From a virus: DNA of 25,154 nt. Positions 6,421 through 14,774 of the stretch are shown in pieces. The notes below the pieces were generated by a model. The model had not been told where the DNA came from. It saw nothing but the letters and a program-made list of their open reading frames with translations, and made no database searches. The DNA is taken from positions 1 through 25,154 of the IMG/VR virus record IMGVR_UViG_3300037245_000688; one strand, 5' to 3'. Position numbers and translations under genes: made by a program. How positions within the stretch are numbered: the first letter of the stretch is position 1; every line of letters begins with the position of its first letter.

Positions 6421-8525
6421 GGGTTTTCTCTCTGCTCTATCTGAGAAGCCGCCGCGCCTTTAGCTACTGCTACGGATTTACTAGGCTTAACTAAGACTCT
6501 TTCTAATAATCTATTTAATTCTTTATTGTCTGCACGTATAAGAATTTTCAATAATTTGTCGTGATTCATTCCAGAGGATAATAATATATCTCCAGCCTTC
6601 TCTAAAGCTTGGCGGTGCGCCTCTGTTTGCTTTTTCGTAGAAAGCCCTCCCATTATTTTACCTAGCATATTGGCTGAGGCTACAGGGTCGCCTTGTAATG
6701 CTCTACCTGCTTCCATAATCTCTCCAGCTTTGCCTACATCGACAACCTGCTTAGCTGTTGTAGAATTACCCCTTGCTGCATTTCTAGTAAGGATAAACTG
6801 CGACTCTATCTCTAGCGCGTCGGCAAACTGTTTAAATGATTTTTCATCATCAAATAAAGATCTTAGCTTAGGCATATCACCGCCCTTTCCAAACAGTTTT
6901 TTAGCCCCATCAGAATTAGTCTGAAAGGTTTCAAGCTTATCAATTATTGCTTTTTTAGCGCCAAGGATAAACATACCCTTTTCACTGGTACTCATAGTCT
7001 TAACTAAATCAGCCACTTCACGAGATTTCAATTTAAGGAATAGCTCCCCTGTTTCCGCTGCATTTTCAAGTTGTGCCTTTCCAGCAAAGAAATCTCTAGC
7101 TTGCTTATATTCGGGCACTACCTTATCAGCCTCATTAACTAAGGCATTTTTAGCTCTAACTAAATCACGGACTTTGTTTGTTCTACCAGCTCTAATAGCG
7201 ACTTGTATCTGATCATCCATTACCTTTTTAGTGGCATCAATTAGATCAATATCACCAATCACATCACCCATAGCCCTTTTGTCATCTAGGGTCTGTTTAG
7301 TTTTTAACGCAGCCCTTCCTATTGAGGTACTTTTATTTCCAAGCATAGATTTAAGCTTCATGCTTATTTTCTTAAGCTCTACATTGATAGGGGTTCCCGT
7401 TCCAATGCCCTCTAACTGATCCCTAGATAGTATCTTAAAGTCTTTAGCTCTAGCAGCCGCATATAATTCATCAGCTTTAGCGCCTGCTGTCTTGTTTAAA
7501 AATATTATTTGGTCATCAACATTTAAAGAAGATGTACCACTAGCATCATCAAAAGACTGCATAATCCTGCTACTCTGTCCTTTAGCCCTTTCATCAAAAG
7601 TCTTTGAAATTCTAGCCTGTATTCTAGGTATTTGATTTGCCGCATTCCTTAATGTATTGGCAAACACTTCACCTAAATCTGCCGGCAGACCTTCAGGGCC
7701 TAGCTCTTTAAGCCTCTTAGCTATATCAACAGGGCCTAAACCTTCTCTAACCATTGCCTCTGCTAGATGGGCCGCCGCTCCCTCTTCCGATAATTCTGAT
7801 AATTCTCTAGTTAAAGCGTTAAAGCCTCTCACTCCCGAACCAATCATTTTAGTCAATACTTGAGCACCGCCTGAAGCAGCTAATGGCACCGCTAGGCTAC
7901 CAACCAAGGCTCCAGCGCCTCCAAATTCTTCCCCCTGCTCTGCTGCTACACTCTCACCCAATTCAGCACCTACGCCACTTAAAGCCCCTAGTGTAACGTC
8001 TTGTGCAAGGGTAGTTCCTGCTAATTGCCTTGCTGTACCTACGGCTAATGATTCACCTGCAAACTGAGTCGGCAATAATGTTGCTGCTTTGCGGCCTATA
8101 GCACCAATACTACCACCTAAAGCCAGAGTTTGACCGCTTGCCCTTGTCACATCCCGAGCTAGCCCCGGATCCATAAAGCCGCCTTCAATACCGGGAATGT
8201 CTTTAGAAGTAGGGACTCTTGGTAATTCCACATCACCGCCGAGTTTGCCAATACCTTTTTCTGTAAGGCTTAATATTGCGTTAGCCGTATCAGGTCCAAA
8301 GAAATCAACCACTTCGCCAATTGTACGGTTAATAGAGGATGCAAATTCTGCCACCACATCAACAGTGTCATCAATGAAGCTATCTTCTTGGGGGGCTTGT
8401 TGGGTAGCAAAGTCTTCTTCTTTAGCAATGCCATTAGCTATAAGCTTCTTCATTAAGTCAGCTTTTGACATACCATCAGGTACATTTTTGACTACTTGGC
8501 CGCTTGGGAGCCTAACGTCTGCCAT
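6417..8525 (-). CDS. Large internal virion/DNA ejection protein (gp16-like position)
   Basis: This 702-aa protein occupies the place of the P22 ejection proteins, between the gp10-like region and the fibres. The N-terminus VRLPSGQVVKNVPDGMSKAD is a motif often found at the start of podovirus internal virion proteins ('PdG...vPdGms..el'). Residues 130-225 are rich in Gly, Ala and small hydrophobics (GSIGAIGRKAATLLP, GALVGSLAVPLAASGG) and could interact with membrane. The rest is mainly helical and charged with long Lys/Glu/Leu stretches. It is probably carried in the capsid and injected with the DNA to help it cross the envelope. No lytic transglycosylase motif is recognised. TAATG overlap with the preceding gene fixes the start. 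Homology to P22 gp16 itself is not evident to me. Confidence 0.6.
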   Translation of the reverse strand: MADVRLPSGQVVKNVPDGMSKADLMKKLIANGIAKEEDFATQQAPQEDSFIDDTVDVVAEFASSINRTIGEVVDFFGPDTANAILSLTEKGIGKLGGDVELPRVPTSKDIPGIEGGFMDPGLARDVTRASGQTLALGGSIGAIGRKAATLLPTQFAGESLAVGTARQLAGTTLAQDVTLGALSGVGAELGESVAAEQGEEFGGAGALVGSLAVPLAASGGAQVLTKMIGSGVRGFNALTRELSELSEEGAAAHLAEAMVREGLGPVDIAKRLKELGPEGLPADLGEVFANTLRNAANQIPRIQARISKTFDERAKGQSSRIMQSFDDASGTSSLNVDDQIIFLNKTAGAKADELYAAARAKDFKILSRDQLEGIGTGTPINVELKKISMKLKSMLGNKSTSIGRAALKTKQTLDDKRAMGDVIGDIDLIDATKKVMDDQIQVAIRAGRTNKVRDLVRAKNALVNEADKVVPEYKQARDFFAGKAQLENAAETGELFLKLKSREVADLVKTMSTSEKGMFILGAKKAIIDKLETFQTNSDGAKKLFGKGGDMPKLRSLFDDEKSFKQFADALEIESQFILTRNAARGNSTTAKQVVDVGKAGEIMEAGRALQGDPVASANMLGKIMGGLSTKKQTEAHRQALEKAGDILLSSGMNHDKLLKILIRADNKELNRLLERVLVKPSKSVAVAKGAAASQIEQRENP

Positions 8526-9631
8526 TAGTTTAAGTCCTCAAAATTGATTACATTACCCGCGCCTGCATTTGGATTTCTTTGAAGCTCAAGCTCATCAAGT
8601 ATAAATTGGTCGCCGCTTTCTTTTGCAGCTTTTTCGCCTCTTCTTACTGCTCTTTCTAAGATAGTTTTTAAACGCTTCAATTGCCTTGTATTGACCGCCG
8701 TACCTCTACCAATACCTGCGCTCATTGATTCAATAAACTTTCTCTCACCATCACTAATTGCACCCGTAAAGGCACTTAAACCTGCCAATACATCCTGTGC
8801 TAGTATGGTATTCAATTCGCCTAAATTGGTAATATTTTCTGTATTTATATTAAACTTATCACCAAAGTTTCGTTTAATGGATGCAAACCCGCCCGTATCC
8901 GTAGAAGATAATATCTCTAAACCACGATTAATATCTATTAGCTTATCTGAAGCTGGCAATGTGGCCTGTATAACTTTCTGTAGCCTCTTCTCTGTAGTAA
9001 CTAGTCTTTCTTTATTTGCCGCGCCCTCAGCCTTGACTATTTCCTCTTGTTTTTTCTGGTCAATAACATCGCCAGGGCTTAATCCCAATTTATTAACTAG
9101 CTCACCAGAAATAGGGGTATTAACGACTTTCTGAACTCCTGTACCTTTCTCGGTAACCAGTGCTGTAAAGAAGGTTTTCTTCTTACCATCAATAACCTGC
9201 TCTGTAATAATTGGCGCGTTAGCTTGAAAGCTTTGTGTTTGGGTTTGGTTTTGTCTGCGCAATATTGACTCTGTGTTAATCCCAAGACGCTTGCCCAGTG
9301 TAGATATATCGCCAACTAATTCAGAATCCAATGTTGCCGCGTCTAATCCTGCCATTCTCTCTAATTCGTCGGCTAACTCGTCATTTCCTTGACCTCTAGC
9401 CTGTTGAGCGCGACCCAATAAAGACTGACTTCTATCTTCCGGAGCCTGACTACGAGTACCAAAACTAATTTGAAACAATTCTTCATTCTGAACTCTTTCG
9501 GTCTCCTGCGCCTTGGCTTGCTTATCTTCTCTAATTCGCCCCAGCATTCCGCTAATACCAGCAGCCAAACCTTTAGCGCTAGGGGTAACATTGCGCCCTG
9601 AAATATTAAACTGTGGTACTTGAACGGCCAT
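8525..9631 (-). CDS. Internal virion/DNA ejection protein (368 aa)
   Basis: The product begins MAVQVPQFNISGRNVTPSAK and is Gln-, Glu- and Ala-rich. A helical N-terminal third (EDKQAKAQETERVQNEELF) is followed by a small beta region (KKKTFFTALVTEKGTGVQKV), then a helical C-terminal half. The C-terminus contains LAQDVLAGLSAFTGAISDGE with RKFIESM, a pattern common near the end of podovirus internal proteins. Position and composition resemble the P22 ejection proteins gp7/gp20, but direct homology is not claimed. I chose ATG 9631, which overlaps the preceding stop (TAATG) after a GAGGGTGG site, rather than an upstream in-frame codon at 9649 that would intrude into the preceding gene. Confidence 0.6.
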   Translation of the reverse strand: MAVQVPQFNISGRNVTPSAKGLAAGISGMLGRIREDKQAKAQETERVQNEELFQISFGTRSQAPEDRSQSLLGRAQQARGQGNDELADELERMAGLDAATLDSELVGDISTLGKRLGINTESILRRQNQTQTQSFQANAPIITEQVIDGKKKTFFTALVTEKGTGVQKVVNTPISGELVNKLGLSPGDVIDQKKQEEIVKAEGAANKERLVTTEKRLQKVIQATLPASDKLIDINRGLEILSSTDTGGFASIKRNFGDKFNINTENITNLGELNTILAQDVLAGLSAFTGAISDGERKFIESMSAGIGRGTAVNTRQLKRLKTILERAVRRGEKAAKESGDQFILDELELQRNPNAGAGNVINFEDLN

Positions 9632-11070
9632 TATCCCACCCTCTTCCATAGTTCATTATAGTTAACAGTTTTAAATCCATCTCTTTCACCCACTAAATCA
9701 GGATGTATAAGTTCTAATTCGTCAGCTATGACACCAATTGTCATATTCATGCCTATCTTGTCACCTAAATCATTAGCTTCAAAGGAATAAATATTAACAC
9801 CGTTTAATTCATCAATTTTAACAATGTTCTTTTTAAGGCGTAAATCTGAGAATGCACTCATAAGACTACCACCAAAATCGCCTAAATTGCCCATACCCTG
9901 TGCTCTTGCCTCTGCTGACCCGACAGAAGCTTCTAAGTTAGCCTGAGCTTGAGCACCTAACAGGCTTGCAATGTCTTGGCCTGCCCCTACAAACACATTA
10001 GAAGCGTCCTGACCTAGACCAGAGAATAGACCGGCTTGATTCTGTGCGGCTTGCTGGGATAAGTTAGCCATATTCTGAAATCCTTGCCCCTGAATACCTG
10101 CACCTAATTGACCTTGTTGAGCCAGTAAGTTAGCAATATTACCTTGCTGACCTGCTAGAGCTTGACCACCACCGGCTTGAAAACCAGCTATTTGACCCTG
10201 AGCCTGTAAACCTTGGCCTGCTAATTGTTGCTGCCTGCCTGATAACATGCCCTCAATTCCTAAAAGAACATCTTGAGGAATATCGGTTATTTGGTTCAAG
10301 CCCGCGCCTGACCGACTTAATCCAGCGGCTCCTTGTGCGCTTTGTGCTGCTCTTGTTCTAGCTTCAATCAATGGGTTTAATGCACCACTTTGCTGAAGGT
10401 TTTGTAAGTTCTGACCGAAACCTTGTGCGGTAGATCCTTGTTGAAATTGCCCTAAAGCTTGCTGCCCTGCTTGACCGAATGCGCCTAGACCTTGTGCAGC
10501 TTGACCGAAACCACCCGCTAGATCTTGCCTGCCTTGCCCCAAAGCTTGCTGAGCTTGACCGAAACCTTGATTAACTTGGTCTAAAGCTGATAGCTGACCT
10601 TCACTGATAAAGCCCTGTGATTGCTGTAAACCTGCGCCCAGTATATCCGAGGCGGTTAATGTCCCATTCTGTAAGGCTTGTAGGGCTTGATCGGACGATA
10701 ACCCTATTTGTCTCATGCCTGTTTCTAGAAGCTTGTTAACATCGCCTAGAGCTTTCTGTATATTCTCCGCGCCCTCAATCCCCATAAACGCCGATATATC
10801 GCGCTTTAAATTAAGGCCAAGGCCTAAGATATCAGCATCATCCGATCCCTCTATTGAAAAAGAGCTTTGAAAGCCGTCATCACCCGCCGCTTGAAAGCCA
10901 CTGTTATCAACAGGGGCATCTAATGCACTAGTAGGAGCAGTAAACCCACTATCAACTGGAGATTGACCAAGTGTATTTGCGGCAGTGGCTCTACCTTTTC
11001 TTGTGCCAACATTGCTTGCATTTGTAGATGATGAAGACCTTCCACTTTTGCCTATATTTGATAAAGCCAT
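9631..11070 (-). CDS. Gln/Gly/Ala-rich virion protein with C-terminal S74 intramolecular chaperone
   Basis: The 479-aa product has a low-complexity N-terminus rich in Ser and Gly, then a long helical region of Gly-Gln-Ala repeats (such as QALGQGRQDLAGGFGQAAQG) spanning roughly residues 120-390. The last 72 residues form a Peptidase_S74/endosialidase chaperone domain: SDLRLKKNI from S408, with K413 as partner of the Ser-Lys dyad, then GVIADELELIHPDLV and a final NYNELW. In known examples this domain drives trimer folding and then cuts itself off just before the serine. Here it sits on an ejection-type protein located after the gp10-like gene, not on a spike. ATG 11070 overlaps the upstream stop (TAATG), so I reject the start 39 bases further upstream. 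Confidence 0.75.
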   Translation of the reverse strand: MALSNIGKSGRSSSSTNASNVGTRKGRATAANTLGQSPVDSGFTAPTSALDAPVDNSGFQAAGDDGFQSSFSIEGSDDADILGLGLNLKRDISAFMGIEGAENIQKALGDVNKLLETGMRQIGLSSDQALQALQNGTLTASDILGAGLQQSQGFISEGQLSALDQVNQGFGQAQQALGQGRQDLAGGFGQAAQGLGAFGQAGQQALGQFQQGSTAQGFGQNLQNLQQSGALNPLIEARTRAAQSAQGAAGLSRSGAGLNQITDIPQDVLLGIEGMLSGRQQQLAGQGLQAQGQIAGFQAGGGQALAGQQGNIANLLAQQGQLGAGIQGQGFQNMANLSQQAAQNQAGLFSGLGQDASNVFVGAGQDIASLLGAQAQANLEASVGSAEARAQGMGNLGDFGGSLMSAFSDLRLKKNIVKIDELNGVNIYSFEANDLGDKIGMNMTIGVIADELELIHPDLVGERDGFKTVNYNELWKRVG

Positions 11071-11369
11071 TACGTTATCTCCGTCGTATCGTCTGCTGAT
11101 AGAAGCCACTTAGCCTCTACAGTGTTATAAGTTCCAGAACCTTGGCCGGTAAACATCACCGTATCACCGTCATCTGGATTTTGTATTACTAGTTTTACGG
11201 CTGCTTCATTAGCAAACCGTGAATAGTTAAAAATACCTTCATTCGTCTTTTCATTATGTTGTGACAGTTGGTTAATAAATTCGTAAAAATGGCTGGTTAA
11301 TTTCCCATCAACTACCATGATTTCATCAGAAAATGGAGGCTTTGACACATCAGTCAACGGTTGCACCAT
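11070..11369 (-). CDS. Small conserved podovirus tail-region protein (99 aa)
   Basis: The product begins MVQPLTDVSKPPFSDEIMVV followed by DGKLTSHFYEFINQL. This is a pattern I recognise from small proteins near tail-hub genes in many podoviruses ('PxTxPPfxdxiv...dGxlTxxwxxfxxxl'). Its C-terminal half is beta-rich and ends in an acidic tail. No membrane helix is present in this form. The chosen ATG at 11369 lies 20 bases inside the preceding gene; a GTG at 11390 is an alternative but would add a hydrophobic leader not expected for this type. No P22 needle (gp26) or gp14 homologue is recognised here, and this gene occupies part of their position. Role unproven. Confidence 0.55.
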   Translation of the reverse strand: MVQPLTDVSKPPFSDEIMVVDGKLTSHFYEFINQLSQHNEKTNEGIFNYSRFANEAAVKLVIQNPDDGDTVMFTGQGSGTYNTVEAKWLLSADDTTEIT

Positions 11370-12705
11370 CAATAGGTAACTTAATATCACCCACCCATCT
11401 AAATTTTATTGCCGCAAAGTTATCAAAAGAACCTATTGGACCCCATGATAATTCATTATTAAACTGACCTAGTGGGCCGCTATCAATTGATTCTGTTGGA
11501 CCAAAACCTACACCGTCTTCACTCACTGATAATTCTATCTTTCTTTCATCATTTGATTGGCCGGTAGTAGCAGATAGGTAAATGTTGCTTAATTTAAAGT
11601 TAGTCCTTGGAGCTTCGCGAACATAAGTTTGTACAATGCTCTCAATATCTAAACCGTAATCAGTGTTGATATCTAATAACTCGCCAGCCCTTGCGTTGTT
11701 TCTATCGCCGCAAATTAACTTACCCTTAAAGCTTTGGATAAAATCTGCATTCCAATGGCCCAGCTCATTGTTAGATATACCACTCTTAACAAAGGCAAAG
11801 TCACCGTAATAAAGTAAGTCTTCATTAGGTAACCGCCACTTAATCATTGCCTGACCTTTCCAGCTAAAGAAATCTGCTCTTACATCCCTTAGCTGATCCA
11901 GTGAATATTGATTCAAAACCTCATCGACTGACTTATTACTAATAGGTGTATCTTGACCGTATAAGTAAATAGAGTAAGTTCCATTAATGGGCCGACCTAT
12001 AAAGGCTAGGGTTTGATTGTAACGAGCTTTGCCGCCTACATACCCAATGTTCTGGGTTGCGCCTTGCTGCCTCTGAAACGTGTTTAGAGAGCTATTAAAG
12101 CTATGTCTTTCAATCGTTGCTCCGCCAAAGATAATAAGAGAGTCTTTTAACTCCTCTACCGCGAAATTCTTATCCGGTAAAACTTCAGCATCTGCAAAGG
12201 AATCTGGCTGAATGCTTGCAGGGTTATTTAGATCTGACCAAAAATAAGGGCCGCCGTCTTCAGGTACAAATACAAAGCGAGAAAATAAGAAAGTGGCATC
12301 AATACTTGTTTCATAAAGAGGGTCGGTAATCTCAGCTAAAGTGATTCCATCGTAAACATAAGCTTTACCACCTTTAACCATGATTAAAAGTTTAGTAAAC
12401 GATTCAATCAATAAACAATCTTGATTACCGTCGATATTTGGGCCGGTAATATCAGTGTAAGAAGTGTTACCGAAATTATCCTCATCAATTCTTATCAGTC
12501 GATTACTTGAAACTTGGTATAAACTACCGTTAAAACTACCTGACCCACGGCACCCACCAAATACACTTAAGTAGGGGCTAATACCAGGACGAGGGGCAAT
12601 AGTTCCCACATCCCCCTTTTGAAAGAAGCAGTTAATTAAAACCTCTTTCTGTTTAGGGGTATCGGAATCACCTCTTAAGCCTGTGGGTAGGTTAATTGCT
12701 GGCAT
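11350..12705 (-). CDS. Packaged-DNA stabilisation protein, P22 gp10-like
   Basis: The 451-aa product compares with 472 aa for P22 gp10 and is beta-rich throughout. It begins MPAINLPTGLRGDSDTPKQK with NCFFQKGDVGTIAPRPGIS, the typical opening of the phage stabilisation family (PF11134): 'lyNcyaEk.......l.prPGl'. Later features include GGKAYVYDG, FVPEDGGPYFWSD, FGGATIERH and GYVGGKARYN, all matching the beta-propeller-like repeats of this group. In P22, gp10 sits on gp4 and closes the portal channel, and it helps anchor the tailspikes. TAATG overlap with the preceding gene fixes the start. The main difference from P22 is that four extra genes separate it from the gp4-like gene. Confidence 0.85.
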   Translation of the reverse strand: MPAINLPTGLRGDSDTPKQKEVLINCFFQKGDVGTIAPRPGISPYLSVFGGCRGSGSFNGSLYQVSSNRLIRIDEDNFGNTSYTDITGPNIDGNQDCLLIESFTKLLIMVKGGKAYVYDGITLAEITDPLYETSIDATFLFSRFVFVPEDGGPYFWSDLNNPASIQPDSFADAEVLPDKNFAVEELKDSLIIFGGATIERHSFNSSLNTFQRQQGATQNIGYVGGKARYNQTLAFIGRPINGTYSIYLYGQDTPISNKSVDEVLNQYSLDQLRDVRADFFSWKGQAMIKWRLPNEDLLYYGDFAFVKSGISNNELGHWNADFIQSFKGKLICGDRNNARAGELLDINTDYGLDIESIVQTYVREAPRTNFKLSNIYLSATTGQSNDERKIELSVSEDGVGFGPTESIDSGPLGQFNNELSWGPIGSFDNFAAIKFRWVGDIKLPIDGATVD

Positions 12706-13082
12706 TATTCTGGTAGCTCCATAAAGATTTCTGTTATACCAGCTGCCGCAGCCATTTCTCTTCTAGAATGGTTTGTGCTAGCTGTTATAGCATTACTCAC
12801 ATCATCAAAATCAAACCTTATAAGTGCTTGAGCTTGAGCCGCCTTAACCATGTCTATCTCATCTTCAGTATCAAACTCAGGTCTTATTAAAGTCTCAACA
12901 GCTCTATCTATCGTAATGTCTTTGATGCTCCATGATGCTATTGATAATTTATCAATGCCAACCTCATGGTCAATAATAAAGGCTGTTAATTCGGCTGTAG
13001 ATTCACCAATAGCAGCCGCTAGATGTCTTGTAATATCCAAATGTTCTTCAGGTACAATGACTGTCAATTTTTTGGTATACAT
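12705..13082 (-). CDS. Unidentified 125-aa protein between decoration-like and gp10-like genes
   Basis: The 125-aa product begins MYTKKLTVIVPEEHLDITRH and appears alpha/beta, with a hydrophobic beta start, several Ala-rich helices (HLAAAIGESTAELTAF, KAAQAQALIRFDF) and an overall acidic charge. It has no signal peptide, membrane helix or recognised motif. It overlaps both neighbours by TAATG, so it is translated with them and likely made in late infection. Position suggests a virion or assembly role, but that is inference only. Confidence 0.6.
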   Translation of the reverse strand: MYTKKLTVIVPEEHLDITRHLAAAIGESTAELTAFIIDHEVGIDKLSIASWSIKDITIDRAVETLIRPEFDTEDEIDMVKAAQAQALIRFDFDDVSNAITASTNHSRREMAAAAGITEIFMELPE

Positions 13083-13954
13083 TATGACATCCTTAATGAA
13101 ATGAAATTGGAGACGCCATCTATCTCACTCTGATCTAATACTCTATTGTATATAGTCATGACAGCGAATCTACCTTCTAGAGATGGGATTGATCCCCCAC
13201 TCGCACCTAAAGCTAAATTAGCACTAGCGTTTCCAGAACTTGGCGTGAATGATTGAGTGCCAGTATCAATAGAAACGCTATCAGCATAAGACGCATAATT
13301 TGGAGATTCATAAGTAAATCCAAAAACTAGATTTGTATCAATAAAATCATTGCTGACAGGTCCATCATTAACTGGATATTGAAATGATACACCCTTACCT
13401 ACGACATTCTTAATACGATTGCCAGCAGTAAAATAAATCGCAAGCCCTGTCTGACTAGAAGATAGAGAATAACTGGATAACAACACGTCAGTAGATATTG
13501 GTGGCGCTCCATCTCCAAACCTAACTCCTATCAATACCGTACACCCTGTGCCGTCATGTAAGTATTTAAAGAGAGCTGTAGAGCTAAGTATAGACATCCA
13601 GTCAGCCCCATCAAAACTTAAATATTTATCACTGCCATTAACTGTATAAGTAGGTTTTATAGATGCAGATCCAGGCTGGGTAAAGTCATTTCCGTTACCT
13701 GATAAGTCATTTACTCGACCTACAGGATCAAGAGTAGTAGTAACTGGTGTCAACCCTGTAGAATCCTGGAACAATGATGATATATCACTAATATCATAGA
13801 ACGCCTGTAGACCTGCTAGGTCCAAAGGAGAAAATCCGCTAGAACCGTTAGAATCACGGAAGCCTTCCACAGAATCTCCGAAACTTCTAAAAGTCCCCAC
13901 AAATCCTTCCGTGACTCCTTTGAATCCTTTTGTTGGCGTGAATCCTCTACTCAT
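13082..13954 (-). CDS. LamG/concanavalin A-like lectin-fold virion protein
   Basis: The 290-aa product carries a laminin-G/concanavalin A-like fold pattern. The stretch LAGLQAFYDISDISSLFQDS followed by DPVGRVNDLSGNGNDFTQP and KYLSFDGADW matches the common phage/bacterial 'P.l.aWyDasD.stl......v..w.DlsGnGn......l.FdG' arrangement, and the C-terminus has the typical 'grf..m.iYnrvLd.sEi..v..yi' ending (RFAVMTIYNRVLDQSEIDGV). Such domains often bind sugars. The Ser/Phe/Gly-rich first 40 residues lack this fold. Placed among head-completion genes, it may decorate the virion and bind host or environmental glycans. No signal peptide is seen. Fold assignment is good; ligand and site on the particle are unknown. 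Confidence 0.7.
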   Translation of the reverse strand: MSRGFTPTKGFKGVTEGFVGTFRSFGDSVEGFRDSNGSSGFSPLDLAGLQAFYDISDISSLFQDSTGLTPVTTTLDPVGRVNDLSGNGNDFTQPGSASIKPTYTVNGSDKYLSFDGADWMSILSSTALFKYLHDGTGCTVLIGVRFGDGAPPISTDVLLSSYSLSSSQTGLAIYFTAGNRIKNVVGKGVSFQYPVNDGPVSNDFIDTNLVFGFTYESPNYASYADSVSIDTGTQSFTPSSGNASANLALGASGGSIPSLEGRFAVMTIYNRVLDQSEIDGVSNFISLRMS

Positions 13955-14277
13955 CAGTATGTTGAATCCAATACTAAATAAAAGTTAGTTGCCGTGCCTG
14001 AGAATCCTGTAACGGTAACATCATATTCTTGAATCTTTGTCGGTATATTCAACTTTTCAGGAGATGCTATATCAATTGTGTTTAAGTCGCTCCCACTTGA
14101 ATCCTTTGGTGTTTCGAAATTGGCAGACCCTGGGGACTTGGCTAATAGTGTAATCGTTCCAGCTGTAGCCGTACCATCAATACCGCCGCCAAAGGCAACC
14201 ACATTGTTTTGCCTCACAAGTGGATTGGAAACAACTAAATTGGATGCGGCTACCGATACTGTAATTTTAGTAGTCAT
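13954..14277 (-). CDS. Small beta-rich protein, possible head/tail decoration
   Basis: The 107-aa product (MTTKITVSVAASNLVVSNPL...) alternates Thr/Val/Ser strands with Gly turns (FGGGIDGTATAGTITLLAKS) and ends in FYLVLDSTY, a pattern fitting a single beta-sandwich domain. It contains no Cys, Trp or membrane segment. It overlaps the lectin-like gene by ATGA and sits 23 bases after the 157-aa gene. Its size and composition are those of phage decoration or stabilising proteins, but no family is recognised. Confidence 0.55.
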   Translation of the reverse strand: MTTKITVSVAASNLVVSNPLVRQNNVVAFGGGIDGTATAGTITLLAKSPGSANFETPKDSSGSDLNTIDIASPEKLNIPTKIQEYDVTVTGFSGTATNFYLVLDSTY

Positions 14278-14300
14278 TTTTTAACCCTCTTCATTCTCTT

Positions 14301-14774
14301 TTAAAATTGTGTTGTTTTAATGCCATTCCAACCAGCAGAATAAGGCGTAATTGTCATTGTCTGGCCCACTGTCACTGTTGTAGCTCCAGAACCGTTGATT
14401 AAATCGGTACCACCAGCGGTTACCGAGTCTGAATTAACCGTGACTGTACCAGTTAAGCTGATTATCTTAAGCTCCCTGGATGCCGTAGAAGCTGTTATAA
14501 GCTCTATAGGGAACGTTCCAGTGCAAATGTATACATCAACATTAGATACTTGGTTCTGTGCTGCTGTAAGCTCTGTGATAACGTCATTAGGTTTGTTGTT
14601 GGCAATGAATAGAGCGATATCTGAAACTAAGTAACCAAAGGAATCAACGCCTAGTAATTTAGTACCAGAAGACACGATAGCTTTAGTGGGTACATCGCTT
14701 ATTTTAAGCCCTCTGGATATACAAGAGAGACATTGGCAATTCTCAATAGCGCATGTCGTTAAACTATTAGTCAT
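14301..14774 (-). CDS. Unidentified 157-aa protein with Cys-rich N-terminus and beta C-terminus
   Basis: The first 20 residues contain four cysteines in CAIENCQCLSC, which could bind metal or form an oxidised cluster. The rest contains SSGTKLLGVDSFGYLVSD and a C-terminal Thr/Val/Gly-rich beta region (TVTVNSDSVTAGGTDL, TTVTVGQTMTITPYSAGWNG). That C-terminal style is common in phage structural proteins that contact the particle surface. The ATG at 14774 overlaps the end of the gp4-like gene by 8 bases. No family is recognised. It is the first of four genes inserted between gp4- and gp10-like genes. Confidence 0.55.
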   Translation of the reverse strand: MTNSLTTCAIENCQCLSCISRGLKISDVPTKAIVSSGTKLLGVDSFGYLVSDIALFIANNKPNDVITELTAAQNQVSNVDVYICTGTFPIELITASTASRELKIISLTGTVTVNSDSVTAGGTDLINGSGATTVTVGQTMTITPYSAGWNGIKTTQF

